Below, piece after piece: positions 37,834-49,979 of a stretch of 64,000 nt of DNA. The position numbers and the translations under genes were made by a program. Origin of the DNA: Alloascoidea africana (lineage: Eukaryota > Ascomycota > Alloascoideomycetes > Alloascoideales > Alloascoideaceae); assembly GCA_030581615.1 (NCBI GenBank), contig JAKTTT010000053.1, positions 62,001-126,000 of the forward strand. Direction: 5' to 3'. Within the stretch, counting starts at the first letter, position 1, and the number at the start of each line of letters is the position of its first letter. Below the pieces are notes generated by a model that saw nothing but the letters and a program-made list of their open reading frames with translations, did no database searches and was not told the origin of the DNA.

Positions 37834-40386
37834 ATGCCATTATCTTGCCAGACCGCCACAACAAACTGGTCCTGTTCCGCACCAATGAGCCTTGTTTCTG
37901 AAGGCTCTTCTTCGGCAAATGAGAAGGTCAGTATACTATCTCGACACAGAAGCAGCGTGCGAGCAGGGCAGATCAACAGATTTATCTTATCGTACACCCC
38001 TCCTGCCGAAGATCTCAGGGCAAACAAGGCTTTATCCTCACTATGGGTCAAGATCAGAAACACCGAGCTGATTCCAATGCGAGCAGCCTATCTTTCAGGC
38101 CCTTATACAATCTATGTTGATGTTAGGACTCAGGAATACCATCACAACAAGCCGACTTTTATCACTGCTGATCAGCCGGTTTTTGAACCGGATTTGAATG
38201 CTTCACAGAGCTTTTATGCGGAACTCTCGCTTCACACGATACAGGATAAATACGTTTGGATAGTCGACGTTATCAGTCAATCCATTTTCAGCACTGGCGC
38301 AGAAGTGGGATTTGAAGTGAGTGTTTCATATGATAGGCAGTCGTTGCACGAGTACAAAGGAGATCGAATTGGCTGTTTTTCAAAAGAATTGTCGGTTCAA
38401 AAGCTTGATACTATAGATTTATGGAATACCCCACAACCTCGCAAGAATGAAGATGTTCACTTGGTGGTTCTTACACATGGCCTTCATTCCAATGTTGGAG
38501 CTGATATGCATTATCTAAAGGAACAGATTGATCATGCTGCGGCGAAGACTGGCGAAAATGTGATTGTTCGCGGGTTTCAAGGAAACACTTGCCGTACAGA
38601 CCGAGGCGTGAAATACCTGGGGAGACGGGTCGCGCTATATATAATCAGGAAGCTTTATTTCAATGACATAAAGCAGATTTCCTTCATTGGACATTCACTC
38701 GGTGGATTGGTCCAGGCTTTTGCTATCGCTTATATTGAAAGTCATTTCCCTTGGTTTTTCAAAAAGGTTCAGCCAGTGAATTTCATAACGCTGGCGTCTC
38801 CATACCTGGGAGTTGCAAATGAGAATCCGGCATTTGTGAAAATTGGCTTAGAATTTGGCATTGTTGGAAGGACAGGGCAAGATTTGGGACTTTCGTGGTT
38901 TTCAGAGCCCAACACAAAGAAACCCTTGTTGGAATTGTTGCCAACAGGTCCTACACATAGAATTATGAAGCGGTTCAGAAGGAGAACTCTGTATGCAAAT
39001 GCTGTTAATGATGGTATTGTACCTCTTCGCACTGGTGCACTTTTGTATCTCGATTGGAAGGGCCTGGCCCAGGCGAGCAAAGTGGAGAAAGGTGAAACGC
39101 CAGTTATAGACAGCGACAAATCGGCATCTACAACCCAGATTGGAGAAATTCCTAAAAGTAAAAGGCTTCCTGAAAATGCCAGTATAGAAGGCACCTCTGA
39201 GAACCTGAACAATTTCCAAACATTGGCAAAATATTTTTCAAAAGCCGGGGAAGACTTTAACACAAACGTTCAGTCTGCGCTTTCATATTTTTCCCCTCAA
39301 AAGTGGAGCAAACCCGATGAGATTTACGGTCGTACACAGACACTACGACCAGGAGTTGAAGATGAGAATGGTGAGGAGGACACGGTGGGTTTACCCAAGG
39401 CATCTGTTATTGAGTCCGCCACATCCGTTTTATTGCCACCATTGCCGTCTATGAAGTTTATAACAGATCCATCTACTAGGGGAAAAGCAGTTTTTCATGA
39501 TCGCGTTTATTACGAGAAAGATATCCCCAAGCACAAGGCTCAAATCACAGATCAATCACCTTCCTCATCTTTCTTCCCTAGTCTAAACATTGACATGCTT
39601 ACAAAGACCAAAGAATTGGAGGAATCAATAGCAAGGGAATGGCACAAGGATATGTACTGGAGAAAAGTTCTTGTAAACCTCAAGCCAGATGCTCATAACA
39701 ACATTATTGTACGCAGAAGATTTGCAAATGCCTATGGATGGCCTGTGATTGATCATCTTATTGAGGAAAACTTTCTAAAAATTGATTATACAAGCGAAAA
39801 TAAACGAGCATTGGAAAAGGAACACTCAATCAATTCCGGAACGCCCGAGCTGGATGGCGACCTTTCGCAAACTTCCTTGCTATCTGTTTCAGAACCAGAA
39901 ATATTATCAAAGAGCCTTGATGACGATCCAGTTCAAATCAAAGGTCTTGCTGAACCGGATACTCCGATTGATGAGAAGTTTTACGAATCTAGTATTGATA
40001 GTGAAGATGAAGAAGAAGTCACAACAACAAATGGATTGTCCTACTTGTTTGGAATTTCCGCTCCAGGTATGCCTTCATTAGCGAACCTGAGCAAGCCGAA
40101 GAAGAAAACGAAAACTATGAGGTCGGCAACCATTAGCAATGCTACTCCATCCTCCCAGAATGGAGTCACTGACCATCTTCAGTTGGCAACAGGTATTGAT
40201 GATTCTCCCAAGAGGAAATCTGCTGAAGAAATTTCAAAGCCAGCATGGATCTTAGATGAGGATGCACAGGAACAGGACTTGAGCTTTAACGGAATGGGTA
40301 TGTTTTCTTCTATGGGTTCATTTGTTGACAACTTCAAATCATGGGGAGCACCAGTGGGCACTGCTCCCCCCGATGATATTCGTTAG
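37834..40386 (+). CDS. ROG1-type serine lipase (DUF676 family)
   Basis: 850 aa from the ATG at 37834; a second in-frame ATG at 37885 gives 833 aa. The N-terminal beta-rich domain (about residues 40-170) is typical of the Rog1/YDR444W group. The lipase core reads VVLTHGLHSNVGADMHYL (oxyanion region), IVRGFQGNTCRTDRGVKYLG, then ISFIGHSLGGLVQAFAIAYI with the nucleophile Ser in GHSLGG (about residue 285), and ITLASPYLGVANENP. The C-terminal half has a charged linker and a conserved NNIIVRRRFANAYGWPVIDH segment. Yeast Rog1 is a monoacylglycerol lipase; the substrate here is unknown. If 37885 is the true start, a short upstream frame from 37817 ends with a TGA that overlaps it (ATGA). Confidence 0.9.
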   Translation: MPLSCQTATTNWSCSAPMSLVSEGSSSANEKVSILSRHRSSVRAGQINRFILSYTPPAEDLRANKALSSLWVKIRNTELIPMRAAYLSGPYTIYVDVRTQEYHHNKPTFITADQPVFEPDLNASQSFYAELSLHTIQDKYVWIVDVISQSIFSTGAEVGFEVSVSYDRQSLHEYKGDRIGCFSKELSVQKLDTIDLWNTPQPRKNEDVHLVVLTHGLHSNVGADMHYLKEQIDHAAAKTGENVIVRGFQGNTCRTDRGVKYLGRRVALYIIRKLYFNDIKQISFIGHSLGGLVQAFAIAYIESHFPWFFKKVQPVNFITLASPYLGVANENPAFVKIGLEFGIVGRTGQDLGLSWFSEPNTKKPLLELLPTGPTHRIMKRFRRRTLYANAVNDGIVPLRTGALLYLDWKGLAQASKVEKGETPVIDSDKSASTTQIGEIPKSKRLPENASIEGTSENLNNFQTLAKYFSKAGEDFNTNVQSALSYFSPQKWSKPDEIYGRTQTLRPGVEDENGEEDTVGLPKASVIESATSVLLPPLPSMKFITDPSTRGKAVFHDRVYYEKDIPKHKAQITDQSPSSSFFPSLNIDMLTKTKELEESIAREWHKDMYWRKVLVNLKPDAHNNIIVRRRFANAYGWPVIDHLIEENFLKIDYTSENKRALEKEHSINSGTPELDGDLSQTSLLSVSEPEILSKSLDDDPVQIKGLAEPDTPIDEKFYESSIDSEDEEEVTTTNGLSYLFGISAPGMPSLANLSKPKKKTKTMRSATISNATPSSQNGVTDHLQLATGIDDSPKRKSAEEISKPAWILDEDAQEQDLSFNGMGMFSSMGSFVDNFKSWGAPVGTAPPDDIR

Positions 40387-40684
40387 CCATTTTTTCTTTC
40401 TCCTATTTCGAGTCTACCTGTGGCATATCTATTTATTCATTGATTTGTTTTCACTTACGATAGTTTTGTTTTCGGTATCATTACTCTATCTATTCAGTTG
40501 CTGTTTATTAATTCTTTTGGAACTTTTTTATTGTTTTTTATGGGAAGGGAGAGAACAAAAGCTAGATTTACCTATTCATTACGTTTACACAGCTGGCATA
40601 ATAATATCAGTTGCTTATATTGCTGCATTGGTCCATTCAAGAGTAGTCAGACATTTAAAACCGGCAGACTGACCTAATCGATGG

Positions 40685-43362
40685 TTAATTTGCCTCAGTC
40701 TTTGTTTTCCTTCCAAGGAGGTCATTGATATCTGTTTCACCGAGTATAGCGATATCCAATTTTTGTTTCAAGTCTGGTAGTGAATATGCAAATCTGTTGA
40801 ACCCCATTTTGACTTCATCCATTTCTAGTACCTTTACCATCTCAATCAACTTTACAAAAGTTCGATTTCTAGGTAAGCGCAGTCTGGTCCAAACTGTTTG
40901 AATGTCAACAAGAAGTTGTTTACCGCCGGCTGGATTGAACTTGTTCACGTTGATAATATAATTTGTGAAATAATCTGAAAACTCTGCACTGATGAGGTGA
41001 AGGAACTTGGTATGTGCGGTTGTAGATGAGCATTTCTTGATAAAATCTAACTCTTCGGCTAGGACACTCAAAGAGGAAGACAATTCCAGAGATGGTAGCT
41101 GTGTTTTCTCTGAAACATCAACGTTTGACCAGTCGCTCCTAAATATATAAAAAAAAAAATGAAAGTTAGAATATAGAGAATAGAAAATAAAATTCGGGGT
41201 AGAAAACTTACAACTGGAAGTATCGTTTCATAGACTTTAATATCTCACTTTTCACGAAATTCATGAGGTCTTTCTCAGTCCGGTCACAGATTTTCGTGTA
41301 ATGGTCAATCATTTCGTCAAATAATGTTCCCTTGACATTGTCACCGGTTTCTCTCTGAACAGCTAGTTTTGATCCTGTGCTTTCATAGATGTTTGCAATG
41401 TCTTGGAGGTTGAGTCTTATTTTGCCCTTTTCGCGCTCTTTTTTAGCACGGTGCTCATTTGCCTTCCTTGAAACATCCTGCCACAATTGTAAGAAAAACA
41501 ATGAGTTACCCCAATCTTTCATCGCATCGATGATGCACTGACAGCTATTATAAATCCGAAAGAGCCTCTCTAACCCGTTTGTGCCTTTAACCATTTCCAA
41601 ATCCTGCTCTGAAAGCCTTCCAACTGTTTTGGTATATCTTGAATTTAATGATTCAAAGGCTTTGATGGAATCATTTAGTCGCTTGTGGTACAGATCGAGT
41701 AAGTGTATCTGTATCTCCATCAGAAATCTTAGCTGATACTTCATCCCTGTTAAAAACGAGTACCTCTCAGTAATTGTCTCGAGAAGAAATTTGAGATTCA
41801 GCGCTGATTTGGTCGGCTTTAAAGGCATTTCATCTTCATTTTCTAGTAGAAAGTCGAAATCTAAGTCAACATCAATGTCATAGCCATCTCCATTGTCGTT
41901 GCTAAGTTCTAATTTCCCGTTATTTTCCAGTGCGTGTTGATCAACTATCGCATTTGCATCGTAATCAATGGTCCAAGAATCAGGAGACTCTATGATTTCG
42001 TTAAATCTTAGGAACGCAAAGTCTTTTTCACAAGAGAGCCAGGTCTCAAACCACTCAGAGTCATGGGTCAGTACATCTCCAAGTAAACCGTTCCACACTT
42101 GGTGGCCAAAAGGAGCAAAATTGTACTCCTTCCTGATTCTTGAATCAAACAACTGTATTTGGTAAACCAGGTTCGAAAGTAATCTCGGTTCCTTTAATAA
42201 TAACGAAAACATTGACTTCATCTTTTCTCGAACCACACTCAAATGCGACGTTATATACTCATAAGAAGCGCTTCTAACTGTTGTATACTCATCCACCTCC
42301 TGATATAAATCTCTAAAGCTGTCATTCACAATGGGGATTTCTTGCTCCAGAAAAGCCTCAAGATAGCTTAATGCCCATTCCGGCTTGTCTACTCTGTTTG
42401 TGTCCCTATCCATATTAAAATGATAATTGAATCTCGTTTTAAACGGTTCTGCCAGAATGTCATACCCCCAGAGAGATTCAGGGTATGCCGGATTTGCATT
42501 CGAAGGAGAAGAAACTTGTAGATGAGCTAGGAGAAGTAGTATCGATTTGATCTCATTTGTAGCTATTGTGTCAGCAGATTCTTGTGAAGAGGTTTCACCA
42601 GTTTTTACACCATTTGGTTTTGACCACCTGGATTCGTGAATTTTGGCTCTCAGTCTAGTTTCGAGGTTTGGTCTGGCGTTTGAGATTATGTACTCTAAAC
42701 GTTCATTTGATAACTTCACAAGCCCCGGAGCCAGTTCATTTGCAGACCATGACAGTTTTTTGAGTGTCTGAATCAAGTTTGATAATTCTTTGATCTGAGG
42801 GATAGAGGATTCAATATGGTTCAGAGAAACATCCAAGACTTCGTCACTATTCTCGGTGTTAGTAAGAGTTAATCCTGCCAAAACGGGTAGATAGGAGAAG
42901 CTCACCTTTTCTGGAGTATTTCTGAGTATCGATCTAGTAATGTCTTGGTAGACTGTAACCTGTCCAATACCTGCTTTCTCTCCTTAAATTGTCTGAAAAT
43001 ATCAACTTCACCATACTGAGCTGACAATTTGTCAATATCGGGATCGTTGTTTGTTTCTAACGTCTCAGAATCTGAATCCAAATCTAAACGTTTGATCATT
43101 AATTCAAGAGCGGATTCGATCTCTTCAGTTGCCTCTTCCATTTTTCGATCCATCTCTTCGTCTTGTTGTGCCTCCTTCAGCTAAGGTTAAATGGGTGAAC
43201 TCTTATGTAAATGCAAACACACAAGCTCACCTCTTTGTCCAGCGTTGCCTGCTCATCTTGTAGGTCATTGAGATACTTGTCAACCGATAGAAGGTCTTCT
43301 ATGGATCTGAATTTCGAGTTCAGTACTCTGACGGGGTCGTCAGCAGCAGTTTTGCCTGCCAT
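40685..43362 (-). CDS. TIP20: RINT-1/Tip20 family, Dsl1 tethering complex subunit
   Basis: There are four exons, 43362-43231, 43180-42906, 42846-41212 and 41138-40685; introns of 50, 59 and 73 nt. The product is about 831 aa. An N-terminal coiled coil (KYLNDLQDEQATLDKELKEA) precedes the RINT1/TIP20 domain. Its hallmark is FNYHFNMDRDTNRVDKPEWA (about residue 310). Further blocks are WFETWLSCEKDFAFLRF and the C-terminal FNPAGGKQLLVDIQTVWTRL. With Dsl1 and Sec39 it tethers COPI vesicles at the ER and binds the Use1/Sec20 SNAREs. In intron 2 the acceptor is AATAG, since the nearer CCGAG would break the frame. Divergent from TMA17 by 115 bp. Confidence 0.93.
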
Positions 43363-43477
43363 CGTGGCACTTCTTGGTGATGAGTGTGTGGTAGAAGGAG
43401 AGGAGCGGTACAAAAAGCACATTAACCCGTCATCACGAACATTAGCATTAGAATCAGAATCAGAATCAAAACACACA

Positions 43478-43876
43478 ATGACTAGTATGTCCGATATACA
43501 AGTATTCAGCATGGTCCTGAATGATCTAAGCGACACAGAGTTGCTGAGTTCCCGCTCAGAGCTGTCAAACTCTGTCCGCCATCTGGAAAGATCAAATGAG
43601 GAATTGGGTCTGTTTCTGGAAGAATCCAGATCGGAATTGGCAAAAAGTGAACCCGAGAAGAGGAAAAGCGTTCAAGAAGACATAGATCTTTACCAAACCA
43701 GCATTCAAGAGAACGGCAATGTAATAGCATCTCAGAGGTCGAGGATAAAAGCAGTTGAAGCTGAACTTGAAAAACGTGGAGTCTCCATCATTCACACGGA
43801 TTCAGCCAGCTCAGCTCACACGGAAACTTACAAAGAAGCTGCTGAAGATAGTACTAATACTGGTGTTTATTTATGA
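43478..43876 (+). CDS. TMA17: Proteasome-assembly chaperone Tma17/Adc17
   Basis: 132 aa from the ATG at 43478, or 129 aa from 43487. It is a helical coiled-coil protein. Two segments align in order with yeast Tma17: LSDTELLSSRSELSNSVRHL then ERSNEELG (yeast MSDMELAQIKTEIENSINHL, QRSNARLG), and DLYQTSIQENGNVI (yeast ALYKDSVRENEIVL). The C-terminus NTGVYL parallels the yeast NSIFI end. Tma17 helps pair the Rpt6 and Rpt3 ATPases of the 19S base and is stress-induced. The assignment rests on pattern and length; the family is small and diverges fast. Confidence 0.8.
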   Translation: MTSMSDIQVFSMVLNDLSDTELLSSRSELSNSVRHLERSNEELGLFLEESRSELAKSEPEKRKSVQEDIDLYQTSIQENGNVIASQRSRIKAVEAELEKRGVSIIHTDSASSAHTETYKEAAEDSTNTGVYL

Positions 43877-44160
43877 GAAGAAAATACAAAGAATTACTTG
43901 TTGTAAATGTGGTTATGAAAGCGTTAGAGTACTGGCGTAGCACTGGATAAAACACTGAGAGTCACACAAAAAAAGGTCCAACGATTACATTTCCTCTTTT
44001 AACGAGCCCTAGTCTCTGTAATTGCCAGTACAAATGAATGTATTGGAGTGTTTCTATTCGCAAAGTCTTGGATGACTTTTCGGGTTCTGTCCATAGTGGA
44101 TGGATGTCTAGTACTTCTCACACCTCCAAATTTTCAGCACTGGTTTCATCTCCCACCAAG

Positions 44161-45058
44161 ATGACGACACAGATATCTCCAGCAGAAAGGGCGTATCTAA
44201 AAGATTCCCTTAACCATAGCCCTCCATTACGGCCAGACTCGCGAAGGCAAACCCAGTTTAGACCTATCGAGGCAACCTTCAACTTCCTGCCTTCGTCAAA
44301 TGGGTCAGCAAGAATCAGATCCGCAGACGGCAGCGAATGCATCGTTAGTGTCAAATCGCAAGTAGTACTCAAGTCAGACGAGCCCTCTCTGATAGACGTG
44401 GATGTGGATATGTAAGCTCAGTTATCACTTTTTTTTTTATTTTTCAGGAGTATTAATATCATATCACAGTTCAGGACTGAGGAGCGACAATATTCTATGT
44501 TCAATATTGGCGACAACATTGCAATCCGTCATTGTCGAAAACCTATCCACAGAATCTCTCCATCTAACTTCAAAATATGCCTTCAAACTCTACATTGATG
44601 CTTTGGTTGTGTCTCACCAATCTCACCCGTTAACAGTTTTATCTCTCGCTACATATCTCGCTTTAAAAACGACAAAGCTGCCTCTACTGACCTCAAGCTC
44701 AGACGACCAAGACATACCGGAACTGCCGACATTTTCTGATGATTGGGAAGAGGCAATCCCTCTGGTAAAGGAGAATGAATCCTTACCTCTGATATTTGTT
44801 ATTGGTATCGTGGGCAAGAATCTCTTCTTGGACCCAACATTAGAGGAACAAATTGTGGCAGAGGCAGGCATCATTGTTGGGTGGTGCAATGGGAAAGTAA
44901 TTTCTCCAGTAAAGACGATAAATCTTGGAGGCAAAGTTTCGCGTGGTTTGGACAGGTCTCATATTACGAACGCGATCAAGCTGATACAAAACTTTGGTGG
45001 TTCTGTTGCAAAAGCTCTGGACTCTGTGGCTCAAGAAGAATCCAACAGTATCTTTTAA
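44161..45058 (+). CDS. RRP42: Exosome core subunit Rrp42 (RNase PH fold)
   Basis: There are two exons, 44161-44411 and 44470-45058, with intron 44412-44469. The product is about 279 aa. It matches yeast Rrp42 closely: SPAERAYLKDSLNHSPPLRP, FRPIEATFNFLPSSNGSARI, then DGSECIVSVKSQVV, KYAFKLYIDALVVSHQSHP, IVGWCNGKVISPVK. It forms part of the catalytically dead six-subunit ring of the RNA exosome in nucleus and cytoplasm. The frame needs the acceptor ATCACAG rather than the TTTCAG 22 nt earlier. An in-frame ATG at 44038 could add 41 residues, but homologues start near 44161. It converges with TRM3, 57 bp apart. Confidence 0.95.
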
Positions 45059-45115
45059 TAAAAATCACCATCTTTATACTTTATATACATTTACAACGGC
45101 AAGTGCAATTGCCTA

Positions 45116-48100
45116 TTAACAATGTTGCGATGAATAAGCATGTACAATAACAGCTGTTGCAGTTTGGATATTCATCGATCTGATAACGCCAACTTGTTTA
45201 ATCTCGACACAAAAGTCCAGTTCCGCCAGTAATTCTCCATCAATCCCTTCTCGCTCCCTGCCAAGTAGTATAAGCGATTTTTTGGGAAATGTCAAATCGC
45301 TGTTCAGCTGAACGCTCTTATCTGTTTGTTCCAGTCCAATTAGAGTGTAACCTTCTTTCTTCTTCTGGTGCATAAAGGGTATGATTTCTTCGATCGTAAC
45401 CTGTTCCATTGGCATCCATTGCTCTGCGGTGACGGCAACATTCTTAAATTGTGCATGTTTTATCACTTGTATATCATTGAGACAGAGTAAAGCGGCTCCC
45501 AGAACATCGCAGCATCGACAGATTCCTCCCAAATTAGGAGGCTTGTCTACAAGACTTGCCAATACTATTAAGTCACTCCTTGTAACATTCTTCCCGCGGT
45601 CTTCTTCATGAAGCTCCATAACTGCACTCCAAGACCCACTCTTTGTTTGTAAGGGAGAGACTCCATTGCCATTAGCTTGCTGTTGAGCCGACAGCTTCTG
45701 TTGATTTAATCCCGGTTTTTTACTCCTCCAGACGCTTTCATCGTCTGCCCCAACTGGAACTTCAAATAGCTCTTGATCTTCTTGAGAAATGTATCTTTTG
45801 AATTTGGAAGCGGGAATCAGTTCTACATCTTTTCTGTCAGATACTCGATTCAGTACTCCGCCACAGACACCTACCAGTGTCAAGTCCTTGGTAATGTTCC
45901 AAACGTTATCGGAGCCACTTCTAAACTGTTCATATGTATCGGCTGAAGCAGTAAATTCAAACAGTTTTAGTACTAGCTCATTCAATTTTCCATCGCCAAT
46001 GACCAGGTTCTTTTGCTTTATTTCTGGAACAAGCGCGCATACAAGAGACAGCGAGAAGTGTCTCACTGATGCTCTATTGCTTGTACAGAGGGGAATTAAG
46101 CTGTACAAAAAGGAGTTTAGAAATTCAACTTCTTGGCTTTGTGAAAGTTGCTGAGCCATGATGAACCCAATTCTCTCCATTGATTGAATCACTCTTGGCT
46201 GTTTATGAGTTAGAGATTCAGAACTGAAAAACGAGTTTCGAAGTTTTGAACTTTTCAGAAGTAACAGTGCAATTACCCATTCGATGTACACTCTCACTAA
46301 AGGACTGGGTTCTGTCTCTAAAGCTGTAACATAAAACTCGTTTAGATGTTGCTCAGCTGCCTCCAAACCAATATGATTTTGAAGTAGTAATAGAATTGAA
46401 AAACATTGGATACGCTTCTTCTCTTCAAACCCATCGCTCCTCTTGACCGGCTGGAAAAGATGGTATTCTGCATCTGAATGAAGAATATAATGTGCCAATT
46501 CTTGTGAAAATGTTTGTTTTTCCTCATCTTCTACCGAGTCATTGGAATAAACCAATGAAGAAATAACAAACACCGAGGCCGATACTTCTTCAAATCCATG
46601 CGTCCTACTGTACAAATCTTGACAGCCTGGCAATGATAAAAGTTCGCCAAGTATATGCTCAAGTTTAAAGAGATGATCGTTTATTTGCAAATGTGTGAAA
46701 ATCCTGACAAGTGTTCTTCCAATCCACGGACATTTGAAAAATTGTGTTTTCGGTTCTTTAGCTTTAGAGTATTCGTATAAACGAAGTGCAAGCGCAGGAA
46801 GTAAAGATCGTCGAGCGTAGGACTGGTCTATTACATCCTGGCATATTTGCTCAATTTTCGTGGCGATATCATTATCAAAGGATGAAACAGTCAATATCTC
46901 ATCACTCAGTAAGACATTCAGGTAATAAATATGTTGCTGGCGTTCAGTAGCTGCCAACCGGTCATCCAGCATGTCAATCCATATCTGATCCAACAACTCA
47001 ACAATCAATCCACAAATGCTTTCCGAGCTGTCTGTAAAACCTTGAATATCAAAGTCCGACTTGAATGTAGTCATGATGACCCTGAGACAGCGACATAGTT
47101 GAAATTTTGCGTCTGACTCTGTTGCTATAACATCATCTTCAAATGCTTTGAGAAGTGTTATAGCATCGTTCCTATCAATTTCTGTTAAATAAGGCAATAT
47201 CAGTCTATAAGTGGATTCCAAAATTGTGCTCTTAATCGAATGGAAGTCGCGGGATGCCTTTGGTAACGGTGTTTTTTTGAAAGCATTTTGGTGGAAAGTG
47301 ATAATATCGTTGAACTTCAAAACTGGTTTGGCATCTCCAAGAACAGAGTTTCTCAACTCAACAAGTAGAGAAATATAGCGCAATATATTTGCTGAATTCT
47401 TTATCTCATCCTCACTCCGAGTATTTTGCATCTGTGATATTTGGGCGAAAATGTCTTTTATATTGGATTCAGAAAAGAGATCGGTATTTTTAATAAAAGT
47501 TTCCTCCAAGTTGATGTCGTTCAATAACAGAGATAACCCATTTGAAGAAGTAGTTATTTCCTCATTTGTGGGCGTCGTATTCGATTTGTTAAACAAATCA
47601 AAATGAAATATAGCAAACTCGCTTTGGAGATATTTTGCAGTGAAAGAGACAAGGGCGTTGTTTTGACTCTGTACAAACACTGAACTCATAAAGTTTAGGG
47701 ATACCTGGCTTCGACTTTCCTTTAATGCACTGAAAAGTTCCTTTTCGTAGCCATTCGATACAAGCAGATCTGAAGCGATTGTAATGAAATCAACATCAGT
47801 ACGCCATTCCTCTAATTGTAGTAATTTCACCAAGTCATCAGATTTGAACAGTCCAATATGCTCTTGGATAAAGCTATAATGGGCATTGTAGATTTGGTAC
47901 CCTCTGAAATGTACAAATCTTGACAAATAATTGCATAGTGCATGAATCCCCTCGCTTGGATCAAGCAGAAAAATGAAATTAAAGTAAAGAGTGTGAATCA
48001 ATCGCTGTCGTAGTGCTGTCTCGGCGCTGGTGCTAAACAGTTTAGTGAGTTTCTCCATTTGTTCGACTTTCAAAACTTTTCTGCCTTTCAAACCTTTGAG

Positions 48101-49637
48101 CATCCCATTCAACAGATAGATCCGTGCAGGATCAAAAGAATATCGGGCTTCCAAAACAAGCTGGAATATTCTTGTCACAAGGTTTCGGGAATTGTAATCG
48201 TCCAAGTTTCTGAAAACACTCTCAACAAACCTTGAATATTTGATAGCGTAAGGACATGTCCATAGTTGGTCCTGGTTCCCAATTGTAGCACTCGATTCTG
48301 TCTCCACAACAAAGTGTGGCGCAATCATTGCGAATGGGATTAGAGTGTCTGCAAGAAAATCAATTCCATCATCTTTAAAAAGAGCAAGGCTTTCGTCTGG
48401 CAAAGAAAGTGCAAATTCCAAAGTGAACCGGCGGACAGATTCCATGGGTCCGTTGATTCCCATAGAAAGTAAACACCGTCCAAAACTATTGCTAACAAGC
48501 GATTGGGTACTCAAGAGTCTGTACAAATCATCTGCTGCTGCTTCTGCCTGGTTGAAAGATGTATCAATCGCAATAATCTCAACAAGAGTCAAATATCTGT
48601 TCCATTCCTTTAAATATTCATGCTTCCTAGAAATGTCCCACTCGACAATTTCATTCTTAAAACTTGTTGAAATCGCACATAGGGATAGCTGGATGATGGA
48701 GGTGCAGTATTTTCGACAATCATGGGACTTGCTTGTCAAACCATTTTGAATAAATTTCCAGTACTTAGTAGTAGAAACGAATTCTTGAAACTTTACATTT
48801 TTCTCGAGTTTTTCAATTGGTTGAGAAGATAGCCATCTAACCCAAAATATGAACCCAAGTGGCACATGCTGGGGTATTCGGGATTCCAACAGGGAGAAAA
48901 CGGTATCCCAAAACTCGATATCCAACTTTTCTATCCGAGCTATCACACCGATTCTCCATTGGAGTGATTTAGATGCCCAAGTTGAAAATTCTTCGTCGTT
49001 TGCCGTTAGTAAGATCAGGAACAGCCGATAGATTTCAAGCCAATCTTTGCTATCGTCCTTTGCATTTATTTGAGATAGCTTCTCTGCAGCAGAGAGATGA
49101 AACAAAACTGTTGCTTTTGAATGTGTACAAGGCTGTGAAGAATCTTTTATCCTGGAGTAAACTGATGGTGGGAAAAGAACTTTGGAGTTAAGAATAAAAC
49201 TTTTTACACTTGATATTACAGAATTAAGTAAAAAAGTGGTCAGGTCAGGTAACCGTTCGGAAAGTTTGGTCAAGGAACAAAGTATCTGGTTCTTGTGTGC
49301 ATGTTCAACTTCATGTTCAGCTTCATTGGTTTGCAAATCTTGGAGTAGGCGAGAGTAATGGTCAATTAAAGCGCCACTTGCTTGCTATTAAACAAAAAAT
49401 TAGAGTCAAAGCTATCTAAACAAAATAATGTTGGCATTCAAAGTAACAAACCTTTCTTTCTAATTCTTGTAGGAAAGGAAGTAGATCATACAGTGCGTTA
49501 GCGCAAGTTTCAAAGCTTTTGGTGGTTGATCCTGTCTCCGACTGGTTCCCATTCTCAAAGTACCTCGTCAGGCTCGATGCCAGGGCCGACCTCTGGTCAT
49601 TTGAAAGACTCGAGACTATTAAATCCAACGAAGACAT
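45116..49637 (-). CDS. TRM3: tRNA (guanosine18-2'-O)-methyltransferase Trm3 (TARBP1 type)
   Basis: There are two exons, 49637-49452 and 49384-45116; the intron 49451-49385 has an unusual GTTTGT donor. The product is about 1484 aa, close to yeast Trm3 (1436). About 1250 residues are helical HEAT-like repeats. The C-terminal ~160 residues are a SpoU/TrmH knotted methyltransferase: LASLVDKPPNLGGICRCCDV (motif 1), GYTLIGLEQTD, KSLILLGREREGIDGELLAE (motif 2), and VIRSMNIQTATAVIVHAY (motif 3). It 2'-O-methylates G18 in tRNA. An in-frame ATG at 49730 could extend it by 31 residues; an ATG at 49755 opens a separate short frame upstream. Confidence 0.92.
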
Positions 49638-49979
49638 GTCTTTCTCAGCTTTCCCTACAATTTGAAAACTTGATCCATCTTTTCCAATGTGCGGCATCAC
49701 GTGGGGCCGAAACAGCCAAACGCCAGTCATCGTCCTTCTCCTTCAGATTCGCCATCTTATCTTCAAGCTTTCCTAGATCATCGCTCAGTCTCTCAATTGA
49801 CGCTTCTTTCTCTTTTATCTCGTTTTAGTAGGACTTTTATGCTCTTGTAGAAGCAGGCTTGTTCACCAAGGTTTTACAGGCTTGTCTCGTTTACTTACAC
49901 AATCAGCACTTTTTTTTTGTTGGATTGAGATCTATCTCAATTGAGTTTAAGTAGTGGCAATCTAGGGGGATTTGCCGCA

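Noticed and set aside
40322-40672. Hydrophobic frame across the 3' end of the ROG1-type lipase
   Set aside because: It overlaps the lipase coding region in another frame and its hydrophobicity comes from T-rich 3' flanking sequence.
43211-43477. N-terminal extension of TMA17
   Set aside because: It overlaps TIP20 exon 1 and the promoter, is a simple Glu-Ser repeat near its end, and homologues do not have it.
44038-44160. 41-residue N-terminal extension of RRP42
   Set aside because: Rrp42 proteins start right before the SxAExxYL motif, so the Met at 44161 is the better start.
49657-49830. Glu/Lys-rich coiled-coil-like minus-strand frame upstream of TRM3
   Set aside because: It lacks an upstream start; a possible GTAAGT donor and TACTAAA branch further upstream give the wrong phase. 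No gene structure could be built.
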